NCBI GenBank assembly: GCA_947259175.1
Contig: CAMYKW010000001.1
Span: 107,568-171,567, forward strand
Source of the DNA: an uncultured Gammaproteobacteria bacterium
Lineage (GTDB): Bacteria > Pseudomonadota > Gammaproteobacteria > Arenicellales > JAANXG01
Length of the DNA: 64,000 nucleotides
Reading direction: 5' to 3'
Each line of letters starts with the position of its first letter. Position 1 is the first letter of the stretch. A program made the position numbers and the translations under genes. A model generated the notes under the pieces. It saw only the letters and a program-made list of their open reading frames with translations, was not told the DNA's origin and ran no database searches. Shown one piece after another: positions 1-10,098 of this stretch.

Positions 1-572
1 TATTGTTGTTGAAAATGATAGGCGACCGATGCCATTCTTCCTTTGTGCCATTCACTCGGGCCATATACATTGAAATAACGCAATCCAACTATTTGTGACT
101 GCGCCGTCACCATCCGTCGTCTAACGAATTGATCAAACAATAACTTGGAGTAGGCATAGATATTCAAGGCGCTCTCGTTCTGCGGCGCCTCGGAAAAGTG
201 GCGCCCGGCACCATATACCGACGCTGATGAGGCATAAATAAATGGAATTTCCCGGAAACTGCAGAATTCAAGCAAATGTTTGGAGTAGGCGTAATTGTTT
301 TCCATCATGTAACGCCCATCCGTCTCCATGGTATTGGAGCATGCGCCCTGGTGAAGAACGGCTTCCACCTTGTCCGGAATCGACCTTGAAGCCACCAGAT
401 CGATGAACTCTTGTTTATCCAGAAAATCGGCGATCATGCAACCCTCGAGATTTCGGTGTTTATCCGCATTCTCGAAGTTATCAACCACCAACACATCGTC
501 GATGCCGATATCGTTCAAGCCCTTAACCAGATTTGAACCAATAAATCCTGCTCCGCCGGTGACAATAATCAT
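1..572 (-). CDS. hldD: ADP-L-glycero-D-manno-heptose 6-epimerase, 5' part (cut by window edge)
   Basis: Epimerase that converts ADP-D-glycero-beta-D-manno-heptose to the L-glycero form used for the LPS inner core. It is absent from the ORF track because it runs off the left edge; about 190 N-terminal residues are visible. Translation begins [19 protein letters not shown], a Rossmann GxxGxxG NADP site, and continues with an active-site YxxxK (YAYSK) and RYFNVYGP, all as in HldD. Its ATG overlaps the stop of the kinase gene in an ATGA, so the two are translationally coupled. The orthologue is about 310 residues, so roughly 120 residues lie outside the window. Confidence 0.95.
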   Translation of the reverse strand, partial: MIIVTGGAGFIGSNLVKGLNDIGIDDVLVVDNFENADKHRNLEGCMIADFLDKQEFIDLVASRSIPDKVEAVLHQGACSNTMETDGRYMMENNYAYSKHLLEFCSFREIPFIYASSASVYGAGRHFSEAPQNESALNIYAYSKLLFDQFVRRRMVTAQSQIVGLRYFNVYGPSEWHKGRMASVAYHFQQQ

Positions 573-1519
573 GACTCGATGCCGTTCAACTCCGTTATCA
601 ATTCCTGTTCGCTCACCGTCGCGGTGCCCAGTTTGCCAACCACGATCCCCGCGGCGGTATTGGCTATCGTCAGTTTTTCGAAATCTTCCAGTTCCGCCGC
701 GTGACACAATGCCATCGTGCCGATGACGGTGTCACCGGCACCGCTGACATCGTATACCTCTTTAGCGCGTGCCGGACTGTGTGTGACGTCTCCGTTTCGA
801 CTGATCAAAGACATCCCTTCGTGGCTGCGCGTGACCAGAAGATAATCCAGATTCAACTCCGCAATCAGTTTCCCAGCCGCCGTCTCGAGCGACCGTTCAT
901 CTTTGATCTCTCCGACTACACGCTGAAATTCAGTAATGTTGGGGGTGATCATTGTCGCGCCGTGGTATTGTGAAAAATCCGCACCCTTTGGATCAATCAA
1001 TACTGGGATGTTTTTCGATCGTGCCGCTGCGATCATTTCCTTGATATGTCTCAACCCCCCCTTGGCATAATCGGAAATTATGGCCACATCCACTGTATCC
1101 AACTGTTCCAGGAAATCGCTAAGGCAGCGCGCCAGTATTTCGTGCGTGGGGCGCGTGTCAAAATCGGCTCTCAATAACTGCTGATTGCGGGAGATCATGC
1201 GCAGTTTTACGGTGGTAAGCATACCCGGATCGCAATGCAGAACCGCTTCGATTCCCGAGTTATTGAGCAGTCGGTTTAAGCTGACACCCGCCTCGTCGTC
1301 ACCAACAACCGAGAGCAAAGTGCACTTCGCTCCCAAGGCGCGAACGTTGCTGGCGACGTTGGCTGCGCCGCCCGGTCGTTCTTCAGTGTCGCTGACCGCG
1401 ATTACGGGCACCGGAGCTTCCGGCGATATGCGATTCACCTCCCCAAACCAGTAGCGGTCGAGCATCACATCGCCGACCACCAATACCGAAAGCTTGCGGA
1501 ACATCCCGGCCTCGATCAT
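569..1519 (-). CDS. rfaE1: D-glycero-beta-D-manno-heptose-7-phosphate kinase (RfaE domain I only)
   Basis: PfkB-family sugar kinase that phosphorylates heptose-7-phosphate at C1 in ADP-heptose synthesis for LPS. The start of the fold ([15 protein letters not shown]), the SPEAPVPV segment and the C-terminal [12 protein letters not shown] motif, which holds the catalytic Asp, are all seen. At 316 residues it is only the kinase half of the E. coli bifunctional HldE (about 477 residues); the adenylyltransferase half is not next to it. It lies 6 bases after ugd and overlaps hldD by ATGA, forming a ugd-rfaE1-hldD envelope operon. Met6 is an alternative start. Confidence 0.93.
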   Translation of the reverse strand: MIEAGMFRKLSVLVVGDVMLDRYWFGEVNRISPEAPVPVIAVSDTEERPGGAANVASNVRALGAKCTLLSVVGDDEAGVSLNRLLNNSGIEAVLHCDPGMLTTVKLRMISRNQQLLRADFDTRPTHEILARCLSDFLEQLDTVDVAIISDYAKGGLRHIKEMIAAARSKNIPVLIDPKGADFSQYHGATMITPNITEFQRVVGEIKDERSLETAAGKLIAELNLDYLLVTRSHEGMSLISRNGDVTHSPARAKEVYDVSGAGDTVIGTMALCHAAELEDFEKLTIANTAAGIVVGKLGTATVSEQELITELNGIES

Positions 1520-1525
1520 GGGCCT

Positions 1526-2845
1526 TTATCTTCCGATCCCGAGGTAATCAAATCCCTGTTGTCTAAGCTTTTCCGGATCATATATGTTTCTGCCGTCGAA
1601 AATGACGTGCCTGCGCAGTCGTTTTTTTATCTCGTCGAAGTTGGGGCTGCGAAAGATGTTCCATTCCGTGACCACCACCAAACCATCCGTATCCTGCAGC
1701 GCCTCGTAAGGATCCGACGCAAGCAAGAGGTCGTCGCGATTTCCATAGATGCGCCTCGCCTCATGCTCCGCCACCGGGTCGAACGCCTTGACCGATGCGC
1801 CATCGCCCCACAACCCTTCCATAAGCACCCGACTGGGCGCCTCCCGCATATCATCGGTATTTGGCTTGAAAGCCAGACCCCACAGCGCAAACCGTTTGCC
1901 CTGCAAATCGAAGTCAAAATAACTGCGGATCTTTTGTAACAGTACGGTTTTCTGCTGGTTGTTCACGGATTCCACCGCATCCAGCAACTGCGCCTCAAAA
2001 CCGACACCCTTGGCGGTGCGTGACAGCGCCTGGACATCTTTAGGAAAGCATGAACCTCCATAGCCGCATCCGGGATAGATGAAATGGTAGCCAATTCTCG
2101 GGTCGGCGCCGATGCCCTTGCGGACTGCTTCTATATCGGCGCCCAACCGCTCGGCGAGATTCGCCATTTCATTCATAAACGATATTTTGGTGGCAAGCAG
2201 GGCATTTGCCGCATACTTTGTGAGCTCGGCGGATGGAACGTCCATAACGATGATACGTTCCCGATTGCGATTGAATGGCGCATACAGCGTTTGCATGGCT
2301 TCAATTGCCCGCGAATCGTCAGCCCCAATCACGATGCGGTCCGGCTTCATGAAGTCTTCTATAGCGGCACCTTCCTTCAAGAATTCCGGATTCGAAACTA
2401 CAGTGAAATCAGCACTGGCTTTACGCTTGGATAAACTCTGTTCGATCTGAGCACGAACTTTTTCGGCAGTGCCTACCGGCACCGTGGATTTGGTCACCAC
2501 AATGCGGAATTCGTCTATAAACCGGCCAATGTCCCTCGCTACCGCGAGAACGTGGCTGACGTCGGCGGACCCATCTTCGTCGGGAGGTGTTCCGACCGCA
2601 ACAAATATAATCTCGCCGTGTTTTACGCCGTCCTCGATACTGGTGGAAAAATGCAGCTGTCCGGTAGCCGAATTTGACTCCACCATCGGCGCCAGGCCAG
2701 GCTCAAAAATTGGCATCCTGCCGGCCTTCAGCATTTCGATTTTCGCCGCATCCGAATCTATGCACAAGACGTCGTTACCGACTTCCGCCAAGCAGACACC
2801 CGATACCAGCCCCACATAACCTGTTCCAACTACAGTAACTTTCAT
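1526..2845 (-). CDS. ugd: UDP-glucose 6-dehydrogenase
   Basis: Oxidises UDP-glucose to UDP-glucuronate with two NAD+, supplying uronic acid for polysaccharide or lipid A modification. The N-terminal Rossmann motif [18 protein letters not shown], the central [17 protein letters not shown] helix and the catalytic cysteine in GGSCFPKD are visible; 439 residues is normal for the family. It is the first gene of the ugd-rfaE1-hldD group, followed after 6 bases by the kinase. The NAD site and active-site context (SCFPKD) separate it from the WbpA-type paralogue at 19.1 kb. Confidence 0.96.
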   Translation of the reverse strand: MKVTVVGTGYVGLVSGVCLAEVGNDVLCIDSDAAKIEMLKAGRMPIFEPGLAPMVESNSATGQLHFSTSIEDGVKHGEIIFVAVGTPPDEDGSADVSHVLAVARDIGRFIDEFRIVVTKSTVPVGTAEKVRAQIEQSLSKRKASADFTVVSNPEFLKEGAAIEDFMKPDRIVIGADDSRAIEAMQTLYAPFNRNRERIIVMDVPSAELTKYAANALLATKISFMNEMANLAERLGADIEAVRKGIGADPRIGYHFIYPGCGYGGSCFPKDVQALSRTAKGVGFEAQLLDAVESVNNQQKTVLLQKIRSYFDFDLQGKRFALWGLAFKPNTDDMREAPSRVLMEGLWGDGASVKAFDPVAEHEARRIYGNRDDLLLASDPYEALQDTDGLVVVTEWNIFRSPNFDEIKKRLRRHVIFDGRNIYDPEKLRQQGFDYLGIGR

Positions 2846-3093
2846 ACGATCAAATCCAGAAAAACTTTAATCAACTGTGTGCCGGCCCGTATTCTTTGCC
2901 ACGCTACAATGCGCGAAAGCTTATTGAGATTTCCATCTTACTAACGGTGGAACGTCCTGGCGCGATATACGGGTCAGCTTGGCGGAGGCGTTATTATCCT
3001 TTTTTTTGCGGGCATGTCGAGTGGGATAAGAAATTCCGTAACGGCCGGGGGACGCTGTTAACGCCCCCCGGATAAAAGCACGTTACTACGGAA
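2846..3093. other. Intergenic region between comEA and ugd, with GC-rich hairpin
   Basis: About 250 bases without an ORF. A hairpin (CCGGGGG / CCCCCGG, 3045-3071) sits just past the comEA stop on the minus strand and may end that transcript, although no U-run follows it. The ugd promoter must lie here, but I see no convincing -35/-10 pair. Confidence 0.5.
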
Positions 3094-3372
3094 TTACTTC
3101 TGTGGTTGATGTTTCGTTCGCAAGATGATGTCTTGCTGGTTCCGCTCCAGCGTCTTGGAACCGACGCCCTTCACATTAAGGAGGTCGTCGATTGACTGGA
3201 ATGGCCCATGTTGCTTTCGATATTCCACAATTGCGGCTGCAATTTTAGGACCTATTCCACTCAACGAATCAGCCAGTTCCTGGGCGTCAGCCGAATTGAC
3301 GTCCACCGGCGCGGCATTTAACCCGAGGGAAGTAACGAAAAGAAAAATAAAGAGGAAGATTGACTTGTTCAT
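3094..3372 (-). CDS. comEA: ComEA-family helix-hairpin-helix DNA-binding protein, exported
   Basis: Small secreted or periplasmic DNA-binding protein; ComEA homologues bind incoming DNA during natural transformation. A signal peptide (MNKSIFLFIFLFVTSLGLNA) is followed by DVNSADAQELADSLSGIGP and a second HhH motif, LLNVKGVGSKTLE. The start is set at Met12 of the ORF because AAGGAG lies 8 bases upstream of it; the track's longer form has no ribosome site. It has its own strong promoter, just after lapB. Single-domain ComEA proteins are common in gammaproteobacteria, and competence itself cannot be judged from one gene. Confidence 0.88.
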   Translation of the reverse strand: MNKSIFLFIFLFVTSLGLNAAPVDVNSADAQELADSLSGIGPKIAAAIVEYRKQHGPFQSIDDLLNVKGVGSKTLERNQQDIILRTKHQPQK

Positions 3373-3434
3373 CCCTAAGTCTCCTTGTTTCCATGTGATT
3401 GTCACTAACCCACCGCAATTTGCGGTGCATGGCT

Positions 3435-3462
3435 ATATTACCCCATTTGCACGCTTTGTCAA
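3435..3462 (-). promoter_or_regulatory. Sigma-70 promoter for comEA
   Basis: On the minus strand a perfect -35 TTGACA (3457-3462) is separated by 16 bases from a -10 TAATAT (3435-3440). Predicted transcription start is near 3428, giving a 55-base leader to comEA. An 8-bp inverted repeat (CACCGCAA / TTGCGGTG) lies in the leader. Confidence 0.75.
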
Positions 3463-3480
3463 TTATGTGCAGCCAGCAAA

Positions 3481-4644
3481 TTATCGTTCCTCGTCAACAG
3501 GCTTAATGGTCGTCCAGCCTTTACATCCCGGACATTGCCAGTGCATGGATCGACCGCTGAAACCACATTGTTGGCAGATATAACCGGCATTATCGTCGAT
3601 GGTGCTTGCCAGTACGTTGTCCAGGATTCGATCGCGATCGGTCAACTGATCCTGATCGGCCTTGCGCAACTCCATGAGGTATCGAAAACCGGTTATTGAC
3701 GGATTCTCGCTGAGCCATTCGGTTAGAAAAGCCTCCGCGTCGGCATCGCCGTTTTTCCCGCGAAGCTCCTTGACCTTGGCAATCAACAATCTGGGGCTGC
3801 GAATTTCCTCCAAAGACTCGTTCAAAAACGCTTCCAGCGCCCGATCATCCTCGAGATGTCTGAAGGCCTCTAACAGCTTGTCGATAATCTCGCCAAGAAA
3901 TCGCGGATCCTGTTTTCTGATTGCACTCCAAGTTTGAACTGCGGCACCATAATCGGCATTACGATATTCAACCTCACCCAACAAGATCACGGCCCGCGTA
4001 CATTGACTATCTTCCTGCAGAGCACGCTCGATGTGTTCATGGGCGTCAGCAGTGTTTCCATCAGACAACGCGACCTCAGCCATCTCACAGTAATATTGCG
4101 CGATAATCTTTGAGTTATCCTTGTCCAGCTGTTTCTCTGATTGCCTCAATATCGAAACAGCCTTGCTCCATTCCTTTTCCTGTTCATAGATCTGGGACAG
4201 GTATCTCAACGCCGATTCGGCGTGCCCTGGAATATCCGCCAACTCCTGAAAAAGGCTCTCCGCCCGATCGAATAATCCGGCCTTGAAATAATCCTGAGCA
4301 AGCTCATAGAGCGCCTGGATTCTCTGACTCTTACTCAGACTCGGCCTGGCGATCAAGTTCTGATGAATTCGCGTGGCGCGTTCCACCTCGCCTCTCCGGC
4401 GAAATAGATTGCCCAACGTTAAATGCATCTCAACGGTTTCCGAATCCACCTCCAGAACCTTGATAAATACCTCAATAGCCTTATCCGGCTGCTCATTCAG
4501 TAGAAAATTGAGGCCTTTGAAGTAGGCAGAAGGAAGATTGAATTCCGCCTGCGTTTGCCTGCGGAGAGCATCGCGCCTGGCGATATACCATCCCGATGCA
4601 GCCGCCAGTGGCAGAAGCACCAACAGCCACGCCGGGTCAAGCAC
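3481..4644 (-). CDS. lapB: Lipopolysaccharide assembly protein B (TPR and rubredoxin-like zinc ribbon)
   Basis: Inner-membrane adaptor that controls LPS synthesis by directing LpxC to FtsH proteolysis. Begins with an N-terminal membrane anchor (LLVLLPLAAASGWYIA), followed by about nine TPR-type helices and a C-terminal rubredoxin-like metal site with CxxC pairs (CQQCGF and CPGCKGW). 387 residues matches E. coli LapB (389). Starts with GTG sharing one base with the lapA stop (TAGTG), as expected for the lapA-lapB operon. Confidence 0.94.
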   Translation of the reverse strand: MLDPAWLLVLLPLAAASGWYIARRDALRRQTQAEFNLPSAYFKGLNFLLNEQPDKAIEVFIKVLEVDSETVEMHLTLGNLFRRRGEVERATRIHQNLIARPSLSKSQRIQALYELAQDYFKAGLFDRAESLFQELADIPGHAESALRYLSQIYEQEKEWSKAVSILRQSEKQLDKDNSKIIAQYYCEMAEVALSDGNTADAHEHIERALQEDSQCTRAVILLGEVEYRNADYGAAVQTWSAIRKQDPRFLGEIIDKLLEAFRHLEDDRALEAFLNESLEEIRSPRLLIAKVKELRGKNGDADAEAFLTEWLSENPSITGFRYLMELRKADQDQLTDRDRILDNVLASTIDDNAGYICQQCGFSGRSMHWQCPGCKGWTTIKPVDEER

Positions 4645-4940
4645 TAGACATCATCCTTGACCGGCAGCGCCCGAAGATTGTTCACTTCCTGTTCCATTTT
4701 CCTGACTTCCCTCTTCGCGTGTGACAGTCGGCGCTTAGACCGCAGTACCCACGTGGACGTGAGCAAAACGCCGAGAACCGCCCCTATGGCAATCGCTATT
4801 GCCAGTACCGCAGCCAGTCTTACTGTCCAGCTGATATCAAAGTAATAATTTATGGTGACCGTGTCTTGATTCTTGAGCGCAAAACTTACACCTAAGAGTA
4901 TGATCACCACAAAAAGCAGCAAATAAAACAAGCGCCTCAT
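4644..4940 (-). CDS. lapA: Lipopolysaccharide assembly protein A (DUF1049)
   Basis: Small inner-membrane partner of LapB. Two hydrophobic segments (LLFVVIILLGVSFAL and LAAVLAIAIAIGAVLGVLL) flank the short NQDTVTINYYF stretch typical of DUF1049, and a charged, probably coiled C-terminal tail follows. I start it at the ATG at 4940 because GGGAGG lies immediately upstream; the longer track start is a TTG inside that ribosome site. 98 residues. Confidence 0.93.
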   Translation of the reverse strand: MRRLFYLLLFVVIILLGVSFALKNQDTVTINYYFDISWTVRLAAVLAIAIAIGAVLGVLLTSTWVLRSKRRLSHAKREVRKMEQEVNNLRALPVKDDV

Positions 4941-5079
4941 CGTTCCTCCCAATTTCTCTCGGATCGGCAGTCGTACGGCATACCGCCCACGTTCTATAAA
5001 GACCGGTCATCGGATTGCACGCACGGCACCTGGTTGATCTGTTCGGTAATGAATTTTACCGACAAGCTTAGCTAAGGTA

Positions 5080-5388
5080 CTACCGGGCGCTGGAGGCGGT
5101 ATCCACTCTTTCTCGAAGCTCCTTCCCGGGCTTGAAATGCGGGACATGTTTGTCGGGCACACCGACGGCCGCACCGGTCTTTGGATTTCGGCCCACGCGC
5201 GCCGGCCGGTAATGTAGTGAAAAGCTGCCGAACCCCCTGACTTCTATGCGCTCGCCTTCCGTCAGAGCTTTGGCCATACATTCCAGCAGGCCTTTTACCG
5301 CCAATTCCACATCACGATAGGCAAGCTGCGGTTGTTCAGCAGCGAGCATTTCTATCATTTCCGACTTAGTTATTGCTGAATCACCCAT
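5080..5388 (-). CDS. ihfB: Integration host factor subunit beta
   Basis: DNA-bending nucleoid protein that forms the IHF heterodimer with Ihf[10 protein letters not shown] at the N terminus, [20 protein letters not shown] (the DNA-inserting beta arm with its proline) and [12 protein letters not shown] at the C terminus are diagnostic. 102 residues, slightly longer than E. coli (94) through a short tail. Located between rpsA and lapA as in other gammaproteobacteria. Confidence 0.95.
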   Translation of the reverse strand: MGDSAITKSEMIEMLAAEQPQLAYRDVELAVKGLLECMAKALTEGERIEVRGFGSFSLHYRPARVGRNPKTGAAVGVPDKHVPHFKPGKELRERVDTASSAR

Positions 5389-5462
5389 GATTTCAGAACC
5401 AGGTCACGGCGAAAAGCTTACCCGTATAACACTAAACTCAGATTGCATTCGTATTATCGCGA

Positions 5463-7139
5463 TCAAGTGTTGCTGCTTTTTTCCAACTGCTCCTTGAGCT
5501 TTTCGCCAAGCGTGGTTGTAGCCTTGGTCTTGCGCGTGTACTCCTGAATAACTTCACTCTCCTGTTGCGCTTCCAGCGCTTTTATGGATAGCGAGATGCG
5601 TCGATTCTTGCGATCAATGCTGGTCAGTTTGGCTTCAACGGTGTCGCCCTCGCTCAGTACGCTTCGCGCGTCTTCCACATGATCGCGCGACAACTCCGAG
5701 GCCCTGAGATAACCTTCAACGCCCTGACCAAGGTCTATTACCCCGCCCTTGGCGTCGGCGCTCAGCACCTTCCCCTCAACGACGCTGCCCTTGCTATGCT
5801 CACTGACATAGATCGTGAAGGGATCCTGGGTCACCTGTTTAATGCCTAGTGAAATCCGTTCCCGTTCCGGATCCACGGACAACACGACGGCTTCCACGTC
5901 GTCACCTTTCTTGTATTCCCTAACGACCTCCTCACCCGGACGATCCCAGGACAGATCACTCAGATGAATCAAACCATCTATTCCGCCCTCCAATCCGATG
6001 AATACGCCAAAATCGGTGATTGATTTTATTTGTCCGGTGACTTTATCACCTTTGTTGCGGATCGCCGCAAACTCCTCCCACGGATTCGGCTTGCACTGCT
6101 TCAATCCAAGTGAGATACGCCTGCGCTCTTCGTCAATATCCAAAACCATCACTTCGACTTCGTCACCGACGTGGCAAACCTTAGTGGGGTGAACGTTTTT
6201 GTTGGTCCAGTCCATTTCAGAGACGTGCACCAAACCTTCCACGCCCTCCTCCAATTCCACGAACGCGCCGTAATCCGTGATGTTTGTCACCTTGCCGAAT
6301 ACCCGCGTACTTTCCGGATAGCGACGGGGAAGATCAACCCACGGATCATCGCCGAGTTGCTTCATTCCGAGAGACACCCGGTTGCGCTCGCGGTCAAACT
6401 TCAGTACCCGCGCCTCGATCTCGTCGCCAACGCTCAAGATCTCCGACGGATGCTTGACTCGACGCCATGCCAGGTCGGTGATGTGCAGCAGACCATCGAT
6501 CCCTCCCAGATTTACGAACGCGCCATAGTCGGTGAGATTCTTTACCACGCCTTTTACAACCTGACCTTCTTCCAGATTGGCCAATAATGCTTCCCGTTCG
6601 GCGCTCAGCTCGGTTTCCACCACCGCTCGCCGGGATACAACAACATTGTTGCGCCGCCGATCCAGTTTGATAACTTTGAATTCGAGTTCCTTCCCCTCGA
6701 GATAACCCGAATCCTTGACGGGTCGGACATCAACCAGTGATCCAGGCAGAAACGCGCGGATACCCTTGACCGAGACGGTAAACCCGCCTTTCACCTTGCC
6801 GGTAATCACACCTTCCACCACCGCCTGTTCCTCTAGAGACTTCTCCAGCTCGTCCCAGGCTCGCTCCCGGCACGCTTTTTCCCGGGACAGGCGGGTGTGT
6901 CCGAACCCGTCTTCCAACGCCTCGATCGCAACCTCGACGGTATCGCCGATGTTGACGGTCAGCTCGCCGCTGTCGTTTCTGAATTGGGATGCCGGAATTT
7001 CGGCTTCGGATTTCAAACCGGCGTTTACGATGACCAGCTCACCATCTAAGTCGACGACTTCGCCGGTGATCACGTCACCCGGCGTCATTACCTTGTTTGA
7101 GATGCTGGCCTCAAAGAGTTCCGCAAAACTTTCTGTCAT
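5463..7139 (-). CDS. rpsA: 30S ribosomal protein S1
   Basis: mRNA-binding ribosomal protein needed for translation initiation on structured messages. Six S1 OB-fold repeats are visible; the glycine-rich signatures (for example [40 protein letters not shown]) recur at about 85-residue spacing. With the start at [10 protein letters not shown] (7139) it has 558 residues, essentially the E. coli length; the longer ORF-track start would run into cmk. It lies 7 bases after cmk, as in most gammaproteobacteria. Confidence 0.97.
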   Translation of the reverse strand: MTESFAELFEASISNKVMTPGDVITGEVVDLDGELVIVNAGLKSEAEIPASQFRNDSGELTVNIGDTVEVAIEALEDGFGHTRLSREKACRERAWDELEKSLEEQAVVEGVITGKVKGGFTVSVKGIRAFLPGSLVDVRPVKDSGYLEGKELEFKVIKLDRRRNNVVVSRRAVVETELSAEREALLANLEEGQVVKGVVKNLTDYGAFVNLGGIDGLLHITDLAWRRVKHPSEILSVGDEIEARVLKFDRERNRVSLGMKQLGDDPWVDLPRRYPESTRVFGKVTNITDYGAFVELEEGVEGLVHVSEMDWTNKNVHPTKVCHVGDEVEVMVLDIDEERRRISLGLKQCKPNPWEEFAAIRNKGDKVTGQIKSITDFGVFIGLEGGIDGLIHLSDLSWDRPGEEVVREYKKGDDVEAVVLSVDPERERISLGIKQVTQDPFTIYVSEHSKGSVVEGKVLSADAKGGVIDLGQGVEGYLRASELSRDHVEDARSVLSEGDTVEAKLTSIDRKNRRISLSIKALEAQQESEVIQEYTRKTKATTTLGEKLKEQLEKSSNT

Positions 7140-7146
7140 GCTTCTA

Positions 7147-7893
7147 TCAATCGCGTGAGTCCCCACCACCGCTCGCGCTGGTTGTGCCCGTCCGTTCTGC
7201 CCGTGCATGGACGAGTCGAGGTTGCAATAAATCCAGTACTCGTGACACGACCTCCGTTATCTCGAGGTCAGAAGTATCCAACGTAACCGCGTCATCGGCA
7301 GGGACGAGCGGCGACGCGCTACGCTGTGCATCACGGGCATCACGATCCTGGATCACCTGAAAAAGGTGCGCAAGGTTAACATCGAACCCCTTTAACTTCA
7401 ACTGCTTATAACGCCTTTGCGCGCGTATTTCAGGGGAGGCGGTGAGGAATATTTTGAGCGTGGCGTCGGGAAACACCGTGGTGCCCATATCCCGGCCGTC
7501 GGCGACCAGACCCGGGGGGCGCCGCGCCCGCCTCTGGGCGGCAAGCACCGCCTCTCTAACGGGCGGTTCGGCAGCCAGCTGGGACGCCAATGAGCCGATC
7601 TCTTCGGTACGCAGTTGCTGCCCGGTATCCTCGCCGTTGACGATGATCTTCGCGGCGCCGTCGGGATCCGGCACACACACGACCTGCAGTTGTCGGGCGT
7701 GACGCACCGCCGCGTCGACATCCCCGGCAGCAATTCCCGCCTTGCGCAGAGAAAAAGCCAGCGCGCGATAAATGGCGCCGCTGTCGAGATATTTCCAACC
7801 CAATCGCCGGGCACACAACTGTCCGACCGTACCTTTACCGGAACCACTCGGCCCGTCGAGACACATCACCGGCGGCTTATGCCTCGACGTCAT
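7147..7893 (-). CDS. cmk: Cytidylate kinase
   Basis: Phosphorylates CMP and dCMP with ATP. P-loop [12 protein letters not shown], the nucleoside-binding [11 protein letters not shown], and [13 protein letters not shown] are seen. At 248 residues it is about 20 longer than usual because of a low-complexity C-terminal tail ([14 protein letters not shown]). The ATG overlaps the aroA stop (ATGA). Met10 (MCLDGPSG) is an alternative start with a more standard N-terminal length. Confidence 0.94.
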   Translation of the reverse strand: MTSRHKPPVMCLDGPSGSGKGTVGQLCARRLGWKYLDSGAIYRALAFSLRKAGIAAGDVDAAVRHARQLQVVCVPDPDGAAKIIVNGEDTGQQLRTEEIGSLASQLAAEPPVREAVLAAQRRARRPPGLVADGRDMGTTVFPDATLKIFLTASPEIRAQRRYKQLKLKGFDVNLAHLFQVIQDRDARDAQRSASPLVPADDAVTLDTSDLEITEVVSRVLDLLQPRLVHARAERTGTTSASGGGDSRD

Positions 7894-9203
7894 GCGCGAC
7901 GCACATCCAACCCGGCGCTGTCAGCGCGGGCTAAGAAGTCAGGGAACGACGTCGCGATATTGCCGCAATCATGAACCATGATCGGTTGCGCCGAACGAAG
8001 CGAAGCGATGCAAAAAGCCATGGCAATGCGGTGGTCTCCATAACTGGGCACCTGCCCTCCATTGATCTCCCCCCCGCGAATCAGCATGCCGTCATCGAGT
8101 TCCTCGGCGTGGACGCCGACACCCTTGAGCCCGGTGACCATCGCCCGTATACGATCGCTTTCTTTGTGGCGTAACTCCTCGGCGCCCCGCACTATGGTGT
8201 CGCCCTCGGCGCACGCCGCCGCGATGGCAATGACGGGGAATTCATCAATGGCCAACGACACCAGGTCCGGCGGAATTTCAACACCGGTCAACGGCGCGTG
8301 CCGGACCGTAATATCCGCAACGGGTTCGTTGCCGGCGACTCTCTGATTGGTGATCTCAATCTGTGCCCCCATCCGCCGCATCACCGTCAGTATGCCGTCC
8401 CGGGTGGGGTTGACGCCGACTCCCTTCACCGTGATCCGAGATCCGGGATTGATCGCCGCACCAACCAGGAAAAATGCGGCTGACGATAAATCGCCGGGTA
8501 CATCGATATCGGTTCCATGCAACGTGCCGCCACCTTGCAAACACACGCGCAGGCGATCTCTCCGGCATGGATAACCGAATGTCTCCAGCATGCGTTCAGT
8601 ATGGTCCCGGGTGATCTGAGGCTCATCAATGCAGGTCTCACCAGTTGCGTACATTCCCGCGAGCAGGATCGCCGACTTGACCTGAGCACTGGCCACCGGC
8701 ATGGCGTAATCAATGCCCTGAAGCGTGTTCGATTGACGGATAAGGACCGGAGGCACCCCGCCCTCACTCGGAATTACCCGCGCGCCCATCAGCCTTAGCG
8801 GCTCCTCGATCCTTCGCATCGGTCGTTTGCGCAGCGAATCGTCTCCGGTGAGCGTCGCCTCCACGTTTTGCCCTGCGAGCAGGCCCGCAAGCAGGCGCAA
8901 TGCGGTGCCCGAGTTGCCCAGGTCGAGTTGCGCTTGGGGCATTTTGAGACCGGCTGGACCCACGCCCCGCACCGTGAGACGTCCATCTTCGGCGTCTTCG
9001 ATCTCAACCCCCATATCCCGAAATGCGCGCACCGTGGCTATTACGTCCTCGCTGCGCAGTAATCCGGAAATGTGGCTGGCGCCCGATGCCACCGCGGCCA
9101 ACATAACGGCGCGATGAGAGATTGATTTGTCACCGGGAACGTTAATTACGCCGGAAAATCTCCCTGATCCACGTACAATCAAATCCACCGCAGCGTCATC
9201 CAC
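7890..9203 (-). CDS. aroA: 3-phosphoshikimate 1-carboxyvinyltransferase (EPSP synthase), class II-like
   Basis: Sixth step of the shikimate pathway, joining PEP to shikimate-3-phosphate. GDKSISHRA, LGNSGTALRLL, SAQVKSAILLAG, RDHTE, NPTR, KESDRIRAM and GDHRIAMAF are visible. The combination SAQxK, RxHxE and NxTR is that of class II enzymes, which are known for low glyphosate sensitivity. I start at GTG 9203, five bases after the tyrA stop, because the track start lies deep in tyrA; 437 residues. tyrA and aroA are separate here, whereas Pseudomonas has them fused. Confidence 0.95.
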   Translation of the reverse strand: MDDAAVDLIVRGSGRFSGVINVPGDKSISHRAVMLAAVASGASHISGLLRSEDVIATVRAFRDMGVEIEDAEDGRLTVRGVGPAGLKMPQAQLDLGNSGTALRLLAGLLAGQNVEATLTGDDSLRKRPMRRIEEPLRLMGARVIPSEGGVPPVLIRQSNTLQGIDYAMPVASAQVKSAILLAGMYATGETCIDEPQITRDHTERMLETFGYPCRRDRLRVCLQGGGTLHGTDIDVPGDLSSAAFFLVGAAINPGSRITVKGVGVNPTRDGILTVMRRMGAQIEITNQRVAGNEPVADITVRHAPLTGVEIPPDLVSLAIDEFPVIAIAAACAEGDTIVRGAEELRHKESDRIRAMVTGLKGVGVHAEELDDGMLIRGGEINGGQVPSYGDHRIAMAFCIASLRSAQPIMVHDCGNIATSFPDFLARADSAGLDVRRA

Positions 9204-9207
9204 GTTG

Positions 9208-10098
9208 TTATTTCTTTTTCTTTCCGTCCAAGCCCGAATCCCTGGCGCGCTTGGCATCGGTGAAATACTGCCGCAGCAGCTCGCCGTCATCTTCCTTCAC
9301 TGCACCGATGATGTCGTCCAATCTTGATTTGAATTCATCTATCGCCGCCAGAATAGGTTCACGATTCGTCATACAGATATCCCGCCACATCACCGGATCG
9401 CTGGAGGCGATGCGCGTAAAATCGTAAAACCCCCCCGCAGCGAATTCGAACATGGCGTCGCGCTGCGGATGTTCCGCCAGACAGCGTACCAGCGAATACG
9501 CGATCACGTGAGGCAGATGGCTGGTCGCCGCCAGAATCTGATCATGATAAGCGGGGTCCATATTGATTACATCCGCCCCGGTCGCATTCCACATATCGGA
9601 TATCGCACGCACCGCCGCATCGCTGTTTTCCGGTAAAGGGGTCAATACCACGTGGCGTTGCTCGAACAATTCGGCGAACGAAGCGCCGATCCCAGAGCGT
9701 TCTGTCCCGGCGATGGGGTGCCCGGGCACAAAACGATCCAGGTGTCCCGGCAAATGCCGTCTCGCGGCGTCGATCACGTATTGCTTGACGCTGCCGACAT
9801 CCGTTATCAACGCGTCACCAGGCAAGTTCTCCGCAATGGCTTGGAACAGCCCGGGAAATGAGCGCAACGGCGTGGCGACTACAACCACCGACGCACCCCT
9901 GACCGCCTCGCCGGCATCCGATTGGAAGCTGTCAATCACCCCAAGATCTAAGGCTAAATCTCCGCTGGTACGACTGCGGGCGACTCCAATGACCTGATCC
10001 ACCGCTTTTACCCGCTTCAATGCGCGGGCCAGCGAGCCGCCTATCAAGCCGATGCCGATGAGCACTAATCGTTCGATCGACGGCTGCAGGTCGGTCAT
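9208..10098 (-). CDS. tyrA: Prephenate / cyclohexadienyl dehydrogenase
   Basis: NAD(P)-dependent oxidative decarboxylation in tyrosine synthesis. N-terminal Rossmann GIGLIGGSLARALKR, the active-site GHPIAGTERSGIGA and the helical C-terminal domain (ATSHLPHVIAYSLV) are seen; 296 residues, no chorismate mutase or ACT domain. Overlaps hisC at ATGA and precedes aroA by 4 bases. Substrate preference (prephenate or arogenate) cannot be read from the sequence. Confidence 0.93.
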   Translation of the reverse strand: MTDLQPSIERLVLIGIGLIGGSLARALKRVKAVDQVIGVARSRTSGDLALDLGVIDSFQSDAGEAVRGASVVVVATPLRSFPGLFQAIAENLPGDALITDVGSVKQYVIDAARRHLPGHLDRFVPGHPIAGTERSGIGASFAELFEQRHVVLTPLPENSDAAVRAISDMWNATGADVINMDPAYHDQILAATSHLPHVIAYSLVRCLAEHPQRDAMFEFAAGGFYDFTRIASSDPVMWRDICMTNREPILAAIDEFKSRLDDIIGAVKEDDGELLRQYFTDAKRARDSGLDGKKKK

